Under the pieces are notes generated by a model. It was not told where the DNA came from. It worked only from the letters and a program-made list of their open reading frames with translations, and did no database searches. Below, piece by piece: positions 1 to 9,403 of a stretch of DNA of 64,000 nucleotides. Each line of letters starts with the position of its first letter. Positions within the stretch are counted from its first letter, which is position 1. Where the stretch lies: positions 62,001 to 126,000 of the forward strand of contig JARWZZ010000011.1 of assembly GCA_029866125.1 (NCBI GenBank), written 5' to 3'. The DNA comes from Limnobacter sp. (GTDB taxonomy: Bacteria > Pseudomonadota > Gammaproteobacteria > Burkholderiales > Burkholderiaceae_B). The position numbers and the translations under genes are program-made.

Positions 1-112
1 AATGCTGCTGCATCAGGCGTACCTACAAGAATTGGACAAAGAATCCAAAGGCAATTGCATCTGGCTTAAAAATTCACAGCCTTCACAGCCCATCGGGAGC
101 TCGCCAATTTGA
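1..112 (+). CDS. Possible C-terminal end of an upstream gene (partial)
   Basis: A frame open from the left edge (codons from base 2) ends at a TGA at 110-112. It would encode about 36 residues ending in GSSPI. The stop overlaps the TTG start of the next gene as TTGA, the kind of overlap seen in translationally coupled genes. A second frame is open only to base 69, so the choice of frame is not certain. No family can be recognised from so short a tail. Confidence 0.35.
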   Translation, partial: MLLHQAYLQELDKESKGNCIWLKNSQPSQPIGSSPI

Positions 113-1839
113 ATCCACAACCTGTCCTTAGCACTGAAGAGCAGCAAGTCGTTCTAAAGCTACTTGCACAAAGGCTTGATTTGACTGAGGAGCAGGCCTC
201 CTCGGTGCTTAAAGTGGCCCGCTTAAAGCGAGTGTCTACCGGGCATGTGTTGTTTGAGCAAGGGCAGGGCAGTTCAAGCTTCTATTTGGTGTTGGCCGGG
301 CGTTTGCGTGGGCAGCGCCGTGGGCCAAGGGGCATTGAGGTTGATGTGTGGTTCCAACCGGGCGACATCATTGGCGAGCTTGGGTTTTTTGATCAATCCC
401 CCCGAACACTGACTGCATCGGCCAGCCGCGAAAGCTTGTTGGTGGAGATTGACCAAGTCAGCCTTTCCCAATGTGGCGAAAGCAGCGTTTTGGTTTACCA
501 ACACATTCTTAAAGTCCTGATCAAGCGATTCAAAAACCAAATGGGCTATGAAAGGTCCACTTTGCAAGCCCCGCTGATTTGGATGCAAAACTGGATACAA
601 AACCCCGATTTTTCAGCCCATTCTGAACTGCAGTTAAAGCAAAGGCTAAGCCACAAGTCCAAGGTGGACTTTTTGCACAATGCCAATGAAGTACGTATTG
701 GCCTAAGCTCATTGGCTGCGCCCGTGCATGGGCCACAGGTGTTTGTGTCACCTGCTGGTGAGCTGTGCCCCGAGCGTTTGCTCGATGACTTGGATGCCGC
801 CGTATTTCTCGTGGATTTAAATCTTCTTCGTGACGATGCACGCCGCGCCATGTTGATGCAGGCAGTGTTGTCGGTGGATGAAGGTGTACATGTATGGATT
901 GTGCACATGCACCCCGATGGGCATGTTCACCCCGGCCATTTGAAAGCATTCAAAGGTTTGGCCCGACCATCGGTGAGGCATTTGCATGTGCGCTATGGGC
1001 AAGAGGTTGATCTTGACCGGGTGGCAAGGCACCTGCTGGGCCGCACTTTCACCTTGGTATTTGGTGGAGGCGGTGCCAAGGGCTTTGCCCATGCAGGGGT
1101 GTATCGCGCCTTGGCGGAAGCGGGTTTAATGCCAGACTCCGTGGGCGGCACATCCATGGGTGCACTGGTTGGCGCATTGGTGGCCACCGGAAAGCCACCG
1201 ACCGAAGTCGAGCAAATTCTCAAAACCACATTCAAAGGCGGCTTGCCGTTCCGTTGGAGGGATTACCTTTTTCCCAAGCACGGCTTCATTCGATCAAACT
1301 CAGTCAACAATGTTTACCACAAGGCATTTGGTGAAGATTTTATTGAAGACCTTCCCGTGCCGTTTTTCGCAGTGGGTTGCAACCTCAGCACAGGTCTAGA
1401 AGATTTGATTGACCAAGGCTTGGTGTGGAAAGCGATTCGTGCCAGCACCTCCATTCCCGTGTTGTTTGAGCCTTACCTCGACAAAGGGCAGGTGTTGGTC
1501 GATGGTGCGCTGGTGAATAACGTGCCTGTTGACCGCATGCGCTCACGGGGCGGGCGGTATGTGGTCACCGTGGATGTGGGGCAGGAGGAGGATATTCGCT
1601 CCCGCAGCAAAAGCGGCGAGGTGGTTATGCCGTCCATGTTGCGCTCCCTGATGCGCATGGTGGAGTTGGGCGGTCTTCAAAAATCGAGGGTTGCGCAACA
1701 CAATTCAGACTTCTTTCTTCAGCCTGAGGTTAACTCCTTGGGCATGCTTGATTTCCACAAAGCCGATCAAATTATTCAAATTGGATATGAATGTGCCCAA
1801 CAGTGGATTCCAAAAATACGTGCCATGGTGCATTATTGA
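109..1839 (+). CDS. cNMP-binding-domain patatin-like phospholipase (NTE/RssA type)
   Basis: Predicted serine lipase of 576 residues acting on phospholipids or lysophospholipids. Residues ~20-140 form a cyclic-nucleotide-binding beta-roll (the VFEQGQ and PGDIIGELGFFD stretches are typical). Residues ~315-495 are a patatin domain with the oxyanion loop GGGGAKG, the nucleophile motif GTSMG (Ser349) and the catalytic Asp in VDGALVNN (Asp465), so the Ser/Asp dyad is intact. The start is TTG, supported by GGGAG at 95-99. The architecture matches bacterial neuropathy-target-esterase-like proteins, in which ligand binding is thought to control the lipase. A CHASE2-adenylate cyclase 9 kb downstream on the same strand could supply the ligand (inference). 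Product class is sure; substrate unknown. Confidence 0.9.
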   Translation: MNPQPVLSTEEQQVVLKLLAQRLDLTEEQASSVLKVARLKRVSTGHVLFEQGQGSSSFYLVLAGRLRGQRRGPRGIEVDVWFQPGDIIGELGFFDQSPRTLTASASRESLLVEIDQVSLSQCGESSVLVYQHILKVLIKRFKNQMGYERSTLQAPLIWMQNWIQNPDFSAHSELQLKQRLSHKSKVDFLHNANEVRIGLSSLAAPVHGPQVFVSPAGELCPERLLDDLDAAVFLVDLNLLRDDARRAMLMQAVLSVDEGVHVWIVHMHPDGHVHPGHLKAFKGLARPSVRHLHVRYGQEVDLDRVARHLLGRTFTLVFGGGGAKGFAHAGVYRALAEAGLMPDSVGGTSMGALVGALVATGKPPTEVEQILKTTFKGGLPFRWRDYLFPKHGFIRSNSVNNVYHKAFGEDFIEDLPVPFFAVGCNLSTGLEDLIDQGLVWKAIRASTSIPVLFEPYLDKGQVLVDGALVNNVPVDRMRSRGGRYVVTVDVGQEEDIRSRSKSGEVVMPSMLRSLMRMVELGGLQKSRVAQHNSDFFLQPEVNSLGMLDFHKADQIIQIGYECAQQWIPKIRAMVHY

Positions 1840-1981
1840 TGTAAGTTGTGTCATCTAGCCACACTTGTCTCACTTGCTAGGTGAAGTATATTGTCGTCAC
1901 ATGTAGTCAATGTAGTAATATTTCTTAGTATTGTTACTAGCTTCTTAATTTAACCTTGTACTGAACTCGTTGAGTGACCAC
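1840..1981 (+). promoter_or_regulatory. Leader region of the two-partner-secretion cluster with inverted repeats
   Basis: AT-rich gap. TCATCTAGC (1851-1859) and GCTAGGTGA (1876-1884) pair with one mismatch. A second pair, TAGTAA and TTACTA, sits near 1913-1940. They could be operators or a weak terminator for the lipase gene. No convincing -35/-10 pair was identified. Confidence 0.35.
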
Positions 1982-3631
1982 ATGGACTACTTACGCGCTT
2001 GCATCGGCAGCTCTCTCATTCTTGCCACCGCAACAGCTTTTGCCCAAGAACCAATCGCATTGGCTCAATTGGTCGATCCTGAAACCCCTTCCAATCTTCC
2101 TGCATTTCAGGAGGAGCAAGAGGCCACCTTCAAAATTTCTTCCTTTGAAATTGAAGGCCCAGAGCTCATTCCGCGCAAGCAGGTGATGGAAATTCTGGCC
2201 GCATTCCAAGGCCGGTTAATCACATTCTCTGAGCTTCGGGTGGCCACTTCCAGCGTTGAGAAACTGCATGCAATCGCAGGCTATGAAGTGGTCCGCGTCA
2301 TTGTGCCAGAGCAAGATTTAGCGCCCGAGCAAAGCCTCAAACTGGTCATCGTGGATGCCAGGTTGGATGTGGTGCAAGTCTCCGGTAATCAATTTTTCTC
2401 CGCAGACCACATTCGCAACCAGCTGCCGGTATTGAAAGAGGGTGCCCTCATCAACACGCAGAATATGGACAAGAACCTGCGTTTGCTCAATGAAAACCCG
2501 GCACTGGCTGTGCGAGTTAGCTTGCAGCCCAGCGACAAGCCGCTGCTGGTGGATGCAAACATTGCAGCGCCTGACTTTGACCCAACAACTGCTTTTATTA
2601 CCTTGGACAACACAGGCACCGATGCCACTGGTAAGTACCGTTTGGGCTTGGTGGCGCAGCACAACAACCTGTGGGGTAAAGGGCATATGTTGTCCGCACA
2701 GGCAGTGACTTCACCCGGCCGCTGGTCTGATGTCAAAGTGTTCGGTTTGGGTTACAAAGTGCCATTTGCAAAGCTGAACTCCATGCTGGAATTGAATTTC
2801 AGTGACTCATCCGTCGAAGTGGGAAGCCTGCGTGTGGGCAGTAGCGCCCTGAATATTTCAGGCTCGGGTACTGCCGCTTCCATCAAATGGACGCACCTGC
2901 TAGACCGTTGGGAGGGCTATGACCAACGTGTTTCAGCCTCTTATGAATTCAAAGATTTCAACAGCGATGTGCGGCTTGAGGGCGGTGCTACCAGTTTGGT
3001 GCCTGATGTGGGCTCAAGGCCCGTCGGTTTAAGCTACCACCTGATTAACAAGCAAGAAGTAGCCCAAGGCCAAGCCACAATTGGGTACTACAAAAACTTC
3101 GAAACCAGTGGTAAAAACTCCCAAGAGGTTTATCGTCAGGTCAACCCGATGGCGCCTGTGGAATTTGATCTGATTAAATTCAACACCTCATACTCCAATC
3201 AGTTGGCGGGCGACTGGCGCTACAGTTTGGCCTTGGATGGGCAAATGTCTGGCGACTCCCTGATTTCCGGCGAGCAGTTTGGTGCTGGTGGTGTTTACTC
3301 GGTTAGAGGGTTTGAAGAGCGCGTGATTTCCGCAGACTCCGGCGCCCGGGTTTCGCTGGAACTTATGAGCGGTAACCGCAATGATTGGGTTAAAGATTGG
3401 TTGCCCCGTTTGAATTTTGTTGCCTTTTTGGAAGGCGCAAGGCTTGGCTTGAACAGCGCGCCCCCGGGCGTGAAGGACGAGCCGGGCATTTCCTCGGTTG
3501 GAGGTGGTCTTCGTTTTGCGTTTGTACCGGCACACCAATTCAAGCTAGATGTGGCGCGGGTCTTGAGCGGTATTCCGACTCAACCCAGCGGCGAGACCAT
3601 GGTTCATTTTTCTTTTGTGACTTCTCTGTAA
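1982..3631 (+). CDS. Two-partner secretion outer-membrane transporter, FhaC/ShlB/HecB family
   Basis: TpsB porin that exports a TpsA exoprotein across the outer membrane. The N-terminus is a signal peptide with a likely cut after AFA, just before QEPIAL. A POTRA_2-type domain covers ~50-130 (FEIEGPELIPRKQV) and the ShlB-type 16-strand barrel fills the rest. The conserved loop-6 motif VRGF is present (about 441-444), and the protein ends in Leu after an aromatic-rich strand (VHFSFVTSL), as outer-membrane barrels do. An in-frame TTG at 1970 has no ribosome site; the ATG at 1982 has a weak GAG upstream and gives a clean signal peptide, so it is preferred. The cognate exoprotein gene starts 16 bases downstream, the usual arrangement. 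Confidence 0.93.
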   Translation: MDYLRACIGSSLILATATAFAQEPIALAQLVDPETPSNLPAFQEEQEATFKISSFEIEGPELIPRKQVMEILAAFQGRLITFSELRVATSSVEKLHAIAGYEVVRVIVPEQDLAPEQSLKLVIVDARLDVVQVSGNQFFSADHIRNQLPVLKEGALINTQNMDKNLRLLNENPALAVRVSLQPSDKPLLVDANIAAPDFDPTTAFITLDNTGTDATGKYRLGLVAQHNNLWGKGHMLSAQAVTSPGRWSDVKVFGLGYKVPFAKLNSMLELNFSDSSVEVGSLRVGSSALNISGSGTAASIKWTHLLDRWEGYDQRVSASYEFKDFNSDVRLEGGATSLVPDVGSRPVGLSYHLINKQEVAQGQATIGYYKNFETSGKNSQEVYRQVNPMAPVEFDLIKFNTSYSNQLAGDWRYSLALDGQMSGDSLISGEQFGAGGVYSVRGFEERVISADSGARVSLELMSGNRNDWVKDWLPRLNFVAFLEGARLGLNSAPPGVKDEPGISSVGGGLRFAFVPAHQFKLDVARVLSGIPTQPSGETMVHFSFVTSL

Positions 3632-3647
3632 TAACCGGGTGATAGCG

Positions 3648-6600
3648 ATGAAACAATCAATAATTAATAGCCGTCATGCCCGGTTCAAAAAAACAGTGGT
3701 AGCTGCGGGCATTTCCCTGATTTTAAGTGGCCCAGTCGTTGGGCCGGCAAGGGCCAACCCCAATGGTTTGAATGTGGTGTCCGGTCAGGCCACCGTTCAA
3801 GCTTTGGGCGACCTGCTTAAAATCACCAACACCCCGGGTGCAATACTGAATTGGCAGCAGTTCAACATTGGCGCAGGGCAAACCACTGAGTTTGTGCAGC
3901 AAAGTGTTGCCAGCCAAGTGTTTAACCGTGTGATTGGTGGTGATATTTCCCAAATCCTGGGTACTTTGAAAAGTAATGGTCAGGTGTTTTTGATCAACCC
4001 CGCCGGTATTGTAATGGGGCAGGGTGCCCGCATTGACACGGCGGGTTTCCTAGCCACCACCTTGGCCATTTCTGATTCTGATATTCAGAAAAAGCATTTG
4101 TCCTTTTCAGATGCAAATGGCAATGCAGGGAAAATTGTTCAACAAGGTGCGATCAACAGCCACTCGGGCGGCTCAGTGGTTTTGCTCGCACCGAATATCG
4201 AGAACACCGGCATCATTCATGCAGAAGGCGAAGTGCTTTTGGCCGCTGGCCACAAAGTCACGATTGTTGATTTGAACCACCCCACAATCGGCTTGAATGT
4301 TGAGGTGAAAGAGGGTGAAGCCTCTGTGAATCTTGGCAAAATTATTGGTGCCAATGTGTCGGTTTTCTCAGCTTTGATTCGCAACTCCGGGCATGTGGAG
4401 GCGGTTGGCGCTTCGGTAGGCCAAGGCGGAGTTATTCGATTCAAAGGCCAAAATGGAGTGGTTGCCACACCGTCCTCTCTCATCAATGCAAGTGGGGCAA
4501 GTGCAGTACAAGGCGGTCGTGTCGACATATCAGCACCCAAGGGTGATGCGCTGATTGGCGGTCAAGTTTTAGCCGAGGGCAATTCAGGCCAAGGCGGCGA
4601 TGTACAAATTACTGGTGATCGGGTGGCCATACTTCGCGGTGCGCGCATCAGTGCGGATGGGCGCGATGGTGGCGGCAATGTGCGTGTGGGCGGTGGATGG
4701 AGGGGTGCAGACCCTAGCATCCAAAATTCCAGCCAAACCATAATCCAGAATGATGCAATAGTGAGTGCCAGTGCAACAGCGTCCGGCAACGGCGGCGAAG
4801 TGGTTGCATTCAGTACCGGCTACACCCAAGTCGATGGTGCTTTAAAAGCAAGGGGCGGCGAGCTTGGCGGCAACGGTGGGCGAATTGAAGCCTCCGGTCT
4901 GGAAGGCATTTCAATTACTCATGTGCCAGACACCATTGCCCCCAAAGGCAAAAACGGTGAGTTTTTACTAGATCCACGTAATTTGGAAGTGGTGGCTACC
5001 TTGCCACCTTCGCCTGCGCCGTCGCCGCAAACCACTGTGTCGGGTGGGGCATTTGTAGTTTCAACTGGGTTTCAGGGGTCTCCTCCCGAAACTTCATTCA
5101 TTACCAACACCTTTGTAAAGTCAGTATTGGAGTCCAATAGCACCGTCATTTTGACTACTCGGGATAACGACACATCTCCTGGAGGTGATGGGAACATTAC
5201 GATTTCAGCTCCTATACTTGCAGCAATACAGCCCACAATGGGGCCAAGCCAACCCCCTTCACCTCCTAGTTTAATCCTTGAGGCGAAAGGTAATATTTTT
5301 ATCAATGCCCCTATTGGTATTGACCCAATCGTTACTGACCCTAGCTTCGATGGGTTTAATTTAAGCCTGCGCTATGACAATGATCGGGGTGTTCGAATCA
5401 ATGCACCTTTAAGCCTAGGGGCATCGGGGGTATTGAACCTTCAGCCTTACCAGGATCCAGATTTGCTAAGTTTGAATGCTGTTCCTTCAGGCGTAACTTT
5501 CCTGCCGGGTGTAAACCCCGAAGGATTGATTCAAAAGATATCTCAAATCAATTCTTTGACCAGTGAGACCTCGCCATCTGGCACCCCATTGTTCCCTTTG
5601 GGGGCATCGGAAGTTGTTCAAGTCAATCTAGAAGGTGCCAATCTTGAAGTGTTGAATATACGGCCAAGCTTATCAGGTTCAAATCCTTTGATGGGTGTGA
5701 GGCTTTTCGATCACACCTCCGGCCCCGGTCCGGTTACTTCTAGATTAACTTTTCAGGAAGGTGAGCTCGATTCTTTGAACTTGAGCGGTAGCAGTCTGGC
5801 TACGCTTCGACAGCTAGATATGCAGTCAGCACCGTTTGTTTGGGTTGATATTACCAATTTAGATGTTTCAGATTCTTCTATTTTTAACCTTGAGGGTGCA
5901 GGCGCAATTCGTAATGCCTTTGTGAATCCCGGCTCGGCTTTGAATGCAACAGGTTCTAATGGGTTTGGATTTTTAGACATAGGTACCCTGTTTCTAGGGG
6001 GCAGTATGAGCGTAAACCCAAGCCAGTTTTTTGGTCTTGCGATTCAGAAGCTCAGTATGGGTGGTACATCCCTATTAGCTATCAACGGCGGCACACACCT
6101 CAGTTTAGGAACCCAAACTTTTGAAGGTGTGACTGCTTTACCCAATACTGAAGTGCCAACTTCATTCTCTGGCGGTCAGTTTGAAGCAGCGCCAGGCGCA
6201 GTCATTCAGTTAAACGGTATACCCGTGGAGGCCTCTGGTGATGCAGTTGCCCCGCTGCTGGACGTGACTGGCTTGGATGGTATTTTAAACGCACCCGTGA
6301 CCATCAATGTGACAGGTTTGGGAGCATCGATAGTCACTGAGGCTGAAAACTTCATCCCATTCGATGGCCCCCCCATTGTCAATCCCATCGCCAACTTGGT
6401 GATTGGCCCTAATACAACCATCAACGTGGGTGACAACTTTGATTTTGCTTCGCTGAGTGTAGTGACTTTCCCAGCAAACCCGCCTTCGCCAACGGGATCA
6501 CCTGCACCATCGCCCGCGCCATCCCCGATGCCTTTACCTGCACCAGGCATTATTTTTCAAGGGGTAACCAACGTCAATCAAGACTCCTCCGTGTTGGTGC

Positions 6601-9395
6601 GTGGGGAAAGTATCTCGATTGCAACTTCGCCGGGTGATGCCACGATTCGCTTGAATGGTGAAAATAGTTCCTTGTTTTTGGAGGGTACATATTCCTCATC
6701 CTCTCTGAATAATATTTCCCGAGTTCAGGGTTCTGAGCTTTTCCTAGGAGGGGTTTGGAACAACAGCGAAGTCAATGGCGAAATTAACGGCATCGCAAGC
6801 CCTTTGATGAAGGGCCCGCTTGTGGCTGCGGACAACCTTCGTGTACAAGGCGGTATTTTGCCGGATGGTGGCTTTATCGAAGTACCAGCCTTGCACCTTT
6901 TGAATCTTGAGGGTGTTCAAGTTTCTAGCACCATCAACGTCCAACCCGAAGGCGCGTTGTTGCTGGGTAGGGGGGGGCTAGGCTCAGGCAGTGAATCCCC
7001 CACCGTTTTAGCAAATGCCAAAATTAATTTGAATGGTGACACGCTGGTTGTAGTGGAGTCAGACATTACGGGTGCGGCAATATTGGATGGCACCGCCACC
7101 TTCTCCTCCGGTAATTTGGGTAACTACATTGTTGCTGGGCGTCGCGTGACCGATCCCTCTGGCACGTCGATTCCCGACACAGCGTCTATTGCTGTGGGGG
7201 CAGGTATCAAATTCCAAATCAACGGAAACATAGCTCAGCCGTTTGTGAATGGTATACAGCTCTACAACGAAACGCCAAGTTTGGCTGATCCAATTCCAAA
7301 TGGCAGCACGCCAGCAACTCAGCGGCCCGTATTTCTGATCGGTGGGATTCGCCCAGAGGTCGTTACTAGCTTGGAGTATGTAAGCTTCTTCAATGTGGAC
7401 AATATGTTTGTGCGTGAAGGTACAGTTTTGACGGGTGGATTTGCTAACCCCTCATTTGTGGTTGACCGCATTCCAGACATTCAATCACCTACGCCGAATT
7501 GCAGTGACTCTGGGACATGTTTGAAAATTGTAGTTTCGCAAGCTATACCGTCGTTTGCAGGTCAGGTGATGGCGGGTCAGGGTATCACTACAACTGCACC
7601 TGGATCAGCCGACAGCTTATTGCGCTTTGCAACCGCACCGGTGATGAATACCCCACCTAACTTTTCACAAATGAATCCAGACGGTTCTTTGGTATTCATG
7701 TCAGGCACCTTCAGTTTGATGCCTATGGATATTCCTGCTAATGGGTTGGAAGTGGGGCCCAACGCTGTCATCAACTTTCAGTTGAACAGTGGTACTACGC
7801 CTCTAGTGGTGGGCGGTACTTTAACCAACAACGGTACCATACGCTTCAATGGTAATTACTCCGTTAGCGGGGGCTTGGCCGGCACTGGAACTTTCGAAAT
7901 TCCGTCTGGCTCGAATTTGAATCTGAGCCTGAGTAATGGAATGGTGGGCGTTCGCCTGAATAACACCGGAGTGGTTACCAATACCGGCACTTTGGTATTC
8001 AGCGGTATTTTGGACGGTACCGGCACCTTTAGTAACTCTGGGTTAATGACGTTCAGTAACCCAGGCACTATATCCAATATTTTCTCCACTTCCAGCACCA
8101 GCAACGTCACCTTTGCCCCAGGCACCACACCGGTTACTTTTGGTGCGATGGTGAATAACGCAGGCTTCTTCGGTTTGAGTGGTAATTCTGTGACCTTCGC
8201 TATGGGGTACAACCAGTCTGGTGGTTTGTTAAGCCTGTCACCTGGTTCAACAGTCAATGGCCCCGTCACCATCAATGCCGGCAATTTGGCTGGATTTGGT
8301 GTAGTCAACGGCAACGTGGCTATTAATTCAGGCACGTTGATTCCGGGTTCATCACCCGGTTCAATGACCATCAACGGCGATTTGACCTTGACTGCCAACA
8401 GCGTGTTGGACATCGAACTGCTGAGCAATGGTGGTGTCCAAGGGGTTGACTATGATTACATCAATGTCAGCAACAATGCCAACTTGGCAGGTACTTTGCA
8501 AATCAGAGACACCTCCGGCCCAAACACTGTGGGTGGTGGTTTAAGCGCCCCGCAAACATTCAACTTCTTGGAAGCAAATGCGTTTACAGGGTCATTTGCA
8601 AACGTGAATTTGCAGACTGCATCAACAACATACACACTGGGTACGCCCACAATTGTTGCAGCACCAACCGCGCCTAGGCAAGCGTTTCAAGCCAGTACGG
8701 TGCCAACCATGGCTCCTACCATGGCGCCCACAGCGGCCCCAAGCGCTCCCCCAACAATGGCGCCCACAGCAGCGCCAACTGCAGCACCTACCGCGGCACC
8801 AACCGCAGCACCAACCGCAGCACCAACCGCGGCACCAACCGCGGCACCCACTGTAGCACCTACCGCGGCTCCAACCGCGGCTCCAACTGAGGCACCAACG
8901 GCTGCCCCAACAGCAGCTCCTACCGAGGCGCCAACGGCAGCACCAACAGCAGCACCGACTGCAGCCCCAACAGCTGCACCAACGGCCTCCCCAACTGCAG
9001 CGCCAACGGCAGCACCGACTGCAGCACCGACTGCAGCCCCAACTGCAGCGCCAACGGCGGCACCCACGGCTGCACCTACAGCGCCGCCAACGCCAGCGCC
9101 TACTGCGGCACCCATGATTGATCAAACTTCGGGTACCGCTGATCAAACTTTGGATCAGGCGTTTGTACCGAGAAGTTCGACCCAGACTGATACATTGCTG
9201 GTTGAGCAGAGGGAGCCACCCAAGCCACCTCCACGTCAAGAGGCGGCAAGGCCGAAACGTGCTGAGGATGAGGAAGCAATTGACAAAGCCAATGAATCGG
9301 TTTTGCAACGACCACCCGTATCCGAGCAAAGCCGGAATATCGAATTACGACCCGGCCCAAGGGATCCACAGCGCCCCGGCGCGGTGTGTAAGTGA
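3648..9395 (+). CDS. FHA-type exoprotein (TpsA) with TPS domain and long PTAA repeat
   Basis: Secreted beta-helical protein of ~1915 residues and presumed substrate of the adjacent FhaC-type porin. A signal peptide ends near PARA. The TPS secretion domain follows (~35-290), with the motifs VFLINPAGIVMGQGA and WQQFNIGAGQ. Then come glycine-rich filamentous-haemagglutinin repeats and long beta-strand repeats. Residues ~1686-1822 are about 34 tetrapeptides of the AAPT kind, which look like a stalk or wall-like linker. The tail is charged and ends in VCK with a lone Cys. The start is ATG 3648 with GGGTG at 3637-3641; a GTG at 3639 is less likely. It may be an adhesin, a haem/hemopexin binder or a matrix protein; the sequence does not decide. 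Confidence 0.9.
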   Translation: MKQSIINSRHARFKKTVVAAGISLILSGPVVGPARANPNGLNVVSGQATVQALGDLLKITNTPGAILNWQQFNIGAGQTTEFVQQSVASQVFNRVIGGDISQILGTLKSNGQVFLINPAGIVMGQGARIDTAGFLATTLAISDSDIQKKHLSFSDANGNAGKIVQQGAINSHSGGSVVLLAPNIENTGIIHAEGEVLLAAGHKVTIVDLNHPTIGLNVEVKEGEASVNLGKIIGANVSVFSALIRNSGHVEAVGASVGQGGVIRFKGQNGVVATPSSLINASGASAVQGGRVDISAPKGDALIGGQVLAEGNSGQGGDVQITGDRVAILRGARISADGRDGGGNVRVGGGWRGADPSIQNSSQTIIQNDAIVSASATASGNGGEVVAFSTGYTQVDGALKARGGELGGNGGRIEASGLEGISITHVPDTIAPKGKNGEFLLDPRNLEVVATLPPSPAPSPQTTVSGGAFVVSTGFQGSPPETSFITNTFVKSVLESNSTVILTTRDNDTSPGGDGNITISAPILAAIQPTMGPSQPPSPPSLILEAKGNIFINAPIGIDPIVTDPSFDGFNLSLRYDNDRGVRINAPLSLGASGVLNLQPYQDPDLLSLNAVPSGVTFLPGVNPEGLIQKISQINSLTSETSPSGTPLFPLGASEVVQVNLEGANLEVLNIRPSLSGSNPLMGVRLFDHTSGPGPVTSRLTFQEGELDSLNLSGSSLATLRQLDMQSAPFVWVDITNLDVSDSSIFNLEGAGAIRNAFVNPGSALNATGSNGFGFLDIGTLFLGGSMSVNPSQFFGLAIQKLSMGGTSLLAINGGTHLSLGTQTFEGVTALPNTEVPTSFSGGQFEAAPGAVIQLNGIPVEASGDAVAPLLDVTGLDGILNAPVTINVTGLGASIVTEAENFIPFDGPPIVNPIANLVIGPNTTINVGDNFDFASLSVVTFPANPPSPTGSPAPSPAPSPMPLPAPGIIFQGVTNVNQDSSVLVRGESISIATSPGDATIRLNGENSSLFLEGTYSSSSLNNISRVQGSELFLGGVWNNSEVNGEINGIASPLMKGPLVAADNLRVQGGILPDGGFIEVPALHLLNLEGVQVSSTINVQPEGALLLGRGGLGSGSESPTVLANAKINLNGDTLVVVESDITGAAILDGTATFSSGNLGNYIVAGRRVTDPSGTSIPDTASIAVGAGIKFQINGNIAQPFVNGIQLYNETPSLADPIPNGSTPATQRPVFLIGGIRPEVVTSLEYVSFFNVDNMFVREGTVLTGGFANPSFVVDRIPDIQSPTPNCSDSGTCLKIVVSQAIPSFAGQVMAGQGITTTAPGSADSLLRFATAPVMNTPPNFSQMNPDGSLVFMSGTFSLMPMDIPANGLEVGPNAVINFQLNSGTTPLVVGGTLTNNGTIRFNGNYSVSGGLAGTGTFEIPSGSNLNLSLSNGMVGVRLNNTGVVTNTGTLVFSGILDGTGTFSNSGLMTFSNPGTISNIFSTSSTSNVTFAPGTTPVTFGAMVNNAGFFGLSGNSVTFAMGYNQSGGLLSLSPGSTVNGPVTINAGNLAGFGVVNGNVAINSGTLIPGSSPGSMTINGDLTLTANSVLDIELLSNGGVQGVDYDYINVSNNANLAGTLQIRDTSGPNTVGGGLSAPQTFNFLEANAFTGSFANVNLQTASTTYTLGTPTIVAAPTAPRQAFQASTVPTMAPTMAPTAAPSAPPTMAPTAAPTAAPTAAPTAAPTAAPTAAPTAAPTVAPTAAPTAAPTEAPTAAPTAAPTEAPTAAPTAAPTAAPTAAPTASPTAAPTAAPTAAPTAAPTAAPTAAPTAAPTAPPTPAPTAAPMIDQTSGTADQTLDQAFVPRSSTQTDTLLVEQREPPKPPPRQEAARPKRAEDEEAIDKANESVLQRPPVSEQSRNIELRPGPRDPQRPGAVCK
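8703..9113 (+). repeat. 12-bp tandem repeat encoding (A-A-P-T)n within the exoprotein
   Basis: About 34 imperfect 12-bp units encode AAPT with variants MAPT, EAPT, VAPT, ASPT, APPT and PAPT. Codons vary freely between units while the peptide is held, so this looks like a selected low-complexity stalk rather than a recent slippage expansion. The unit is a multiple of three, so copy-number change would alter length without breaking the frame. Confidence 0.95.
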
Positions 9396-9403
9396 GGCCT
9401 GAG

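Noticed and set aside
1847..1863. CRP-like half-sites TGTG and CACA upstream of the TPS cluster
   Set aside because: The spacing is nine bases instead of the eight required, and the adjoining A and T of TGTGA/TCACA are absent.
8622..9329. Long minus-strand frames opposite the PTAA repeat (Cys/Trp/Arg-rich, and a Gly-Ala-Val repeat frame)
   Set aside because: They are the antisense of a repetitive coding sequence, have no ribosome site, and exist only because the repeat lacks stops.
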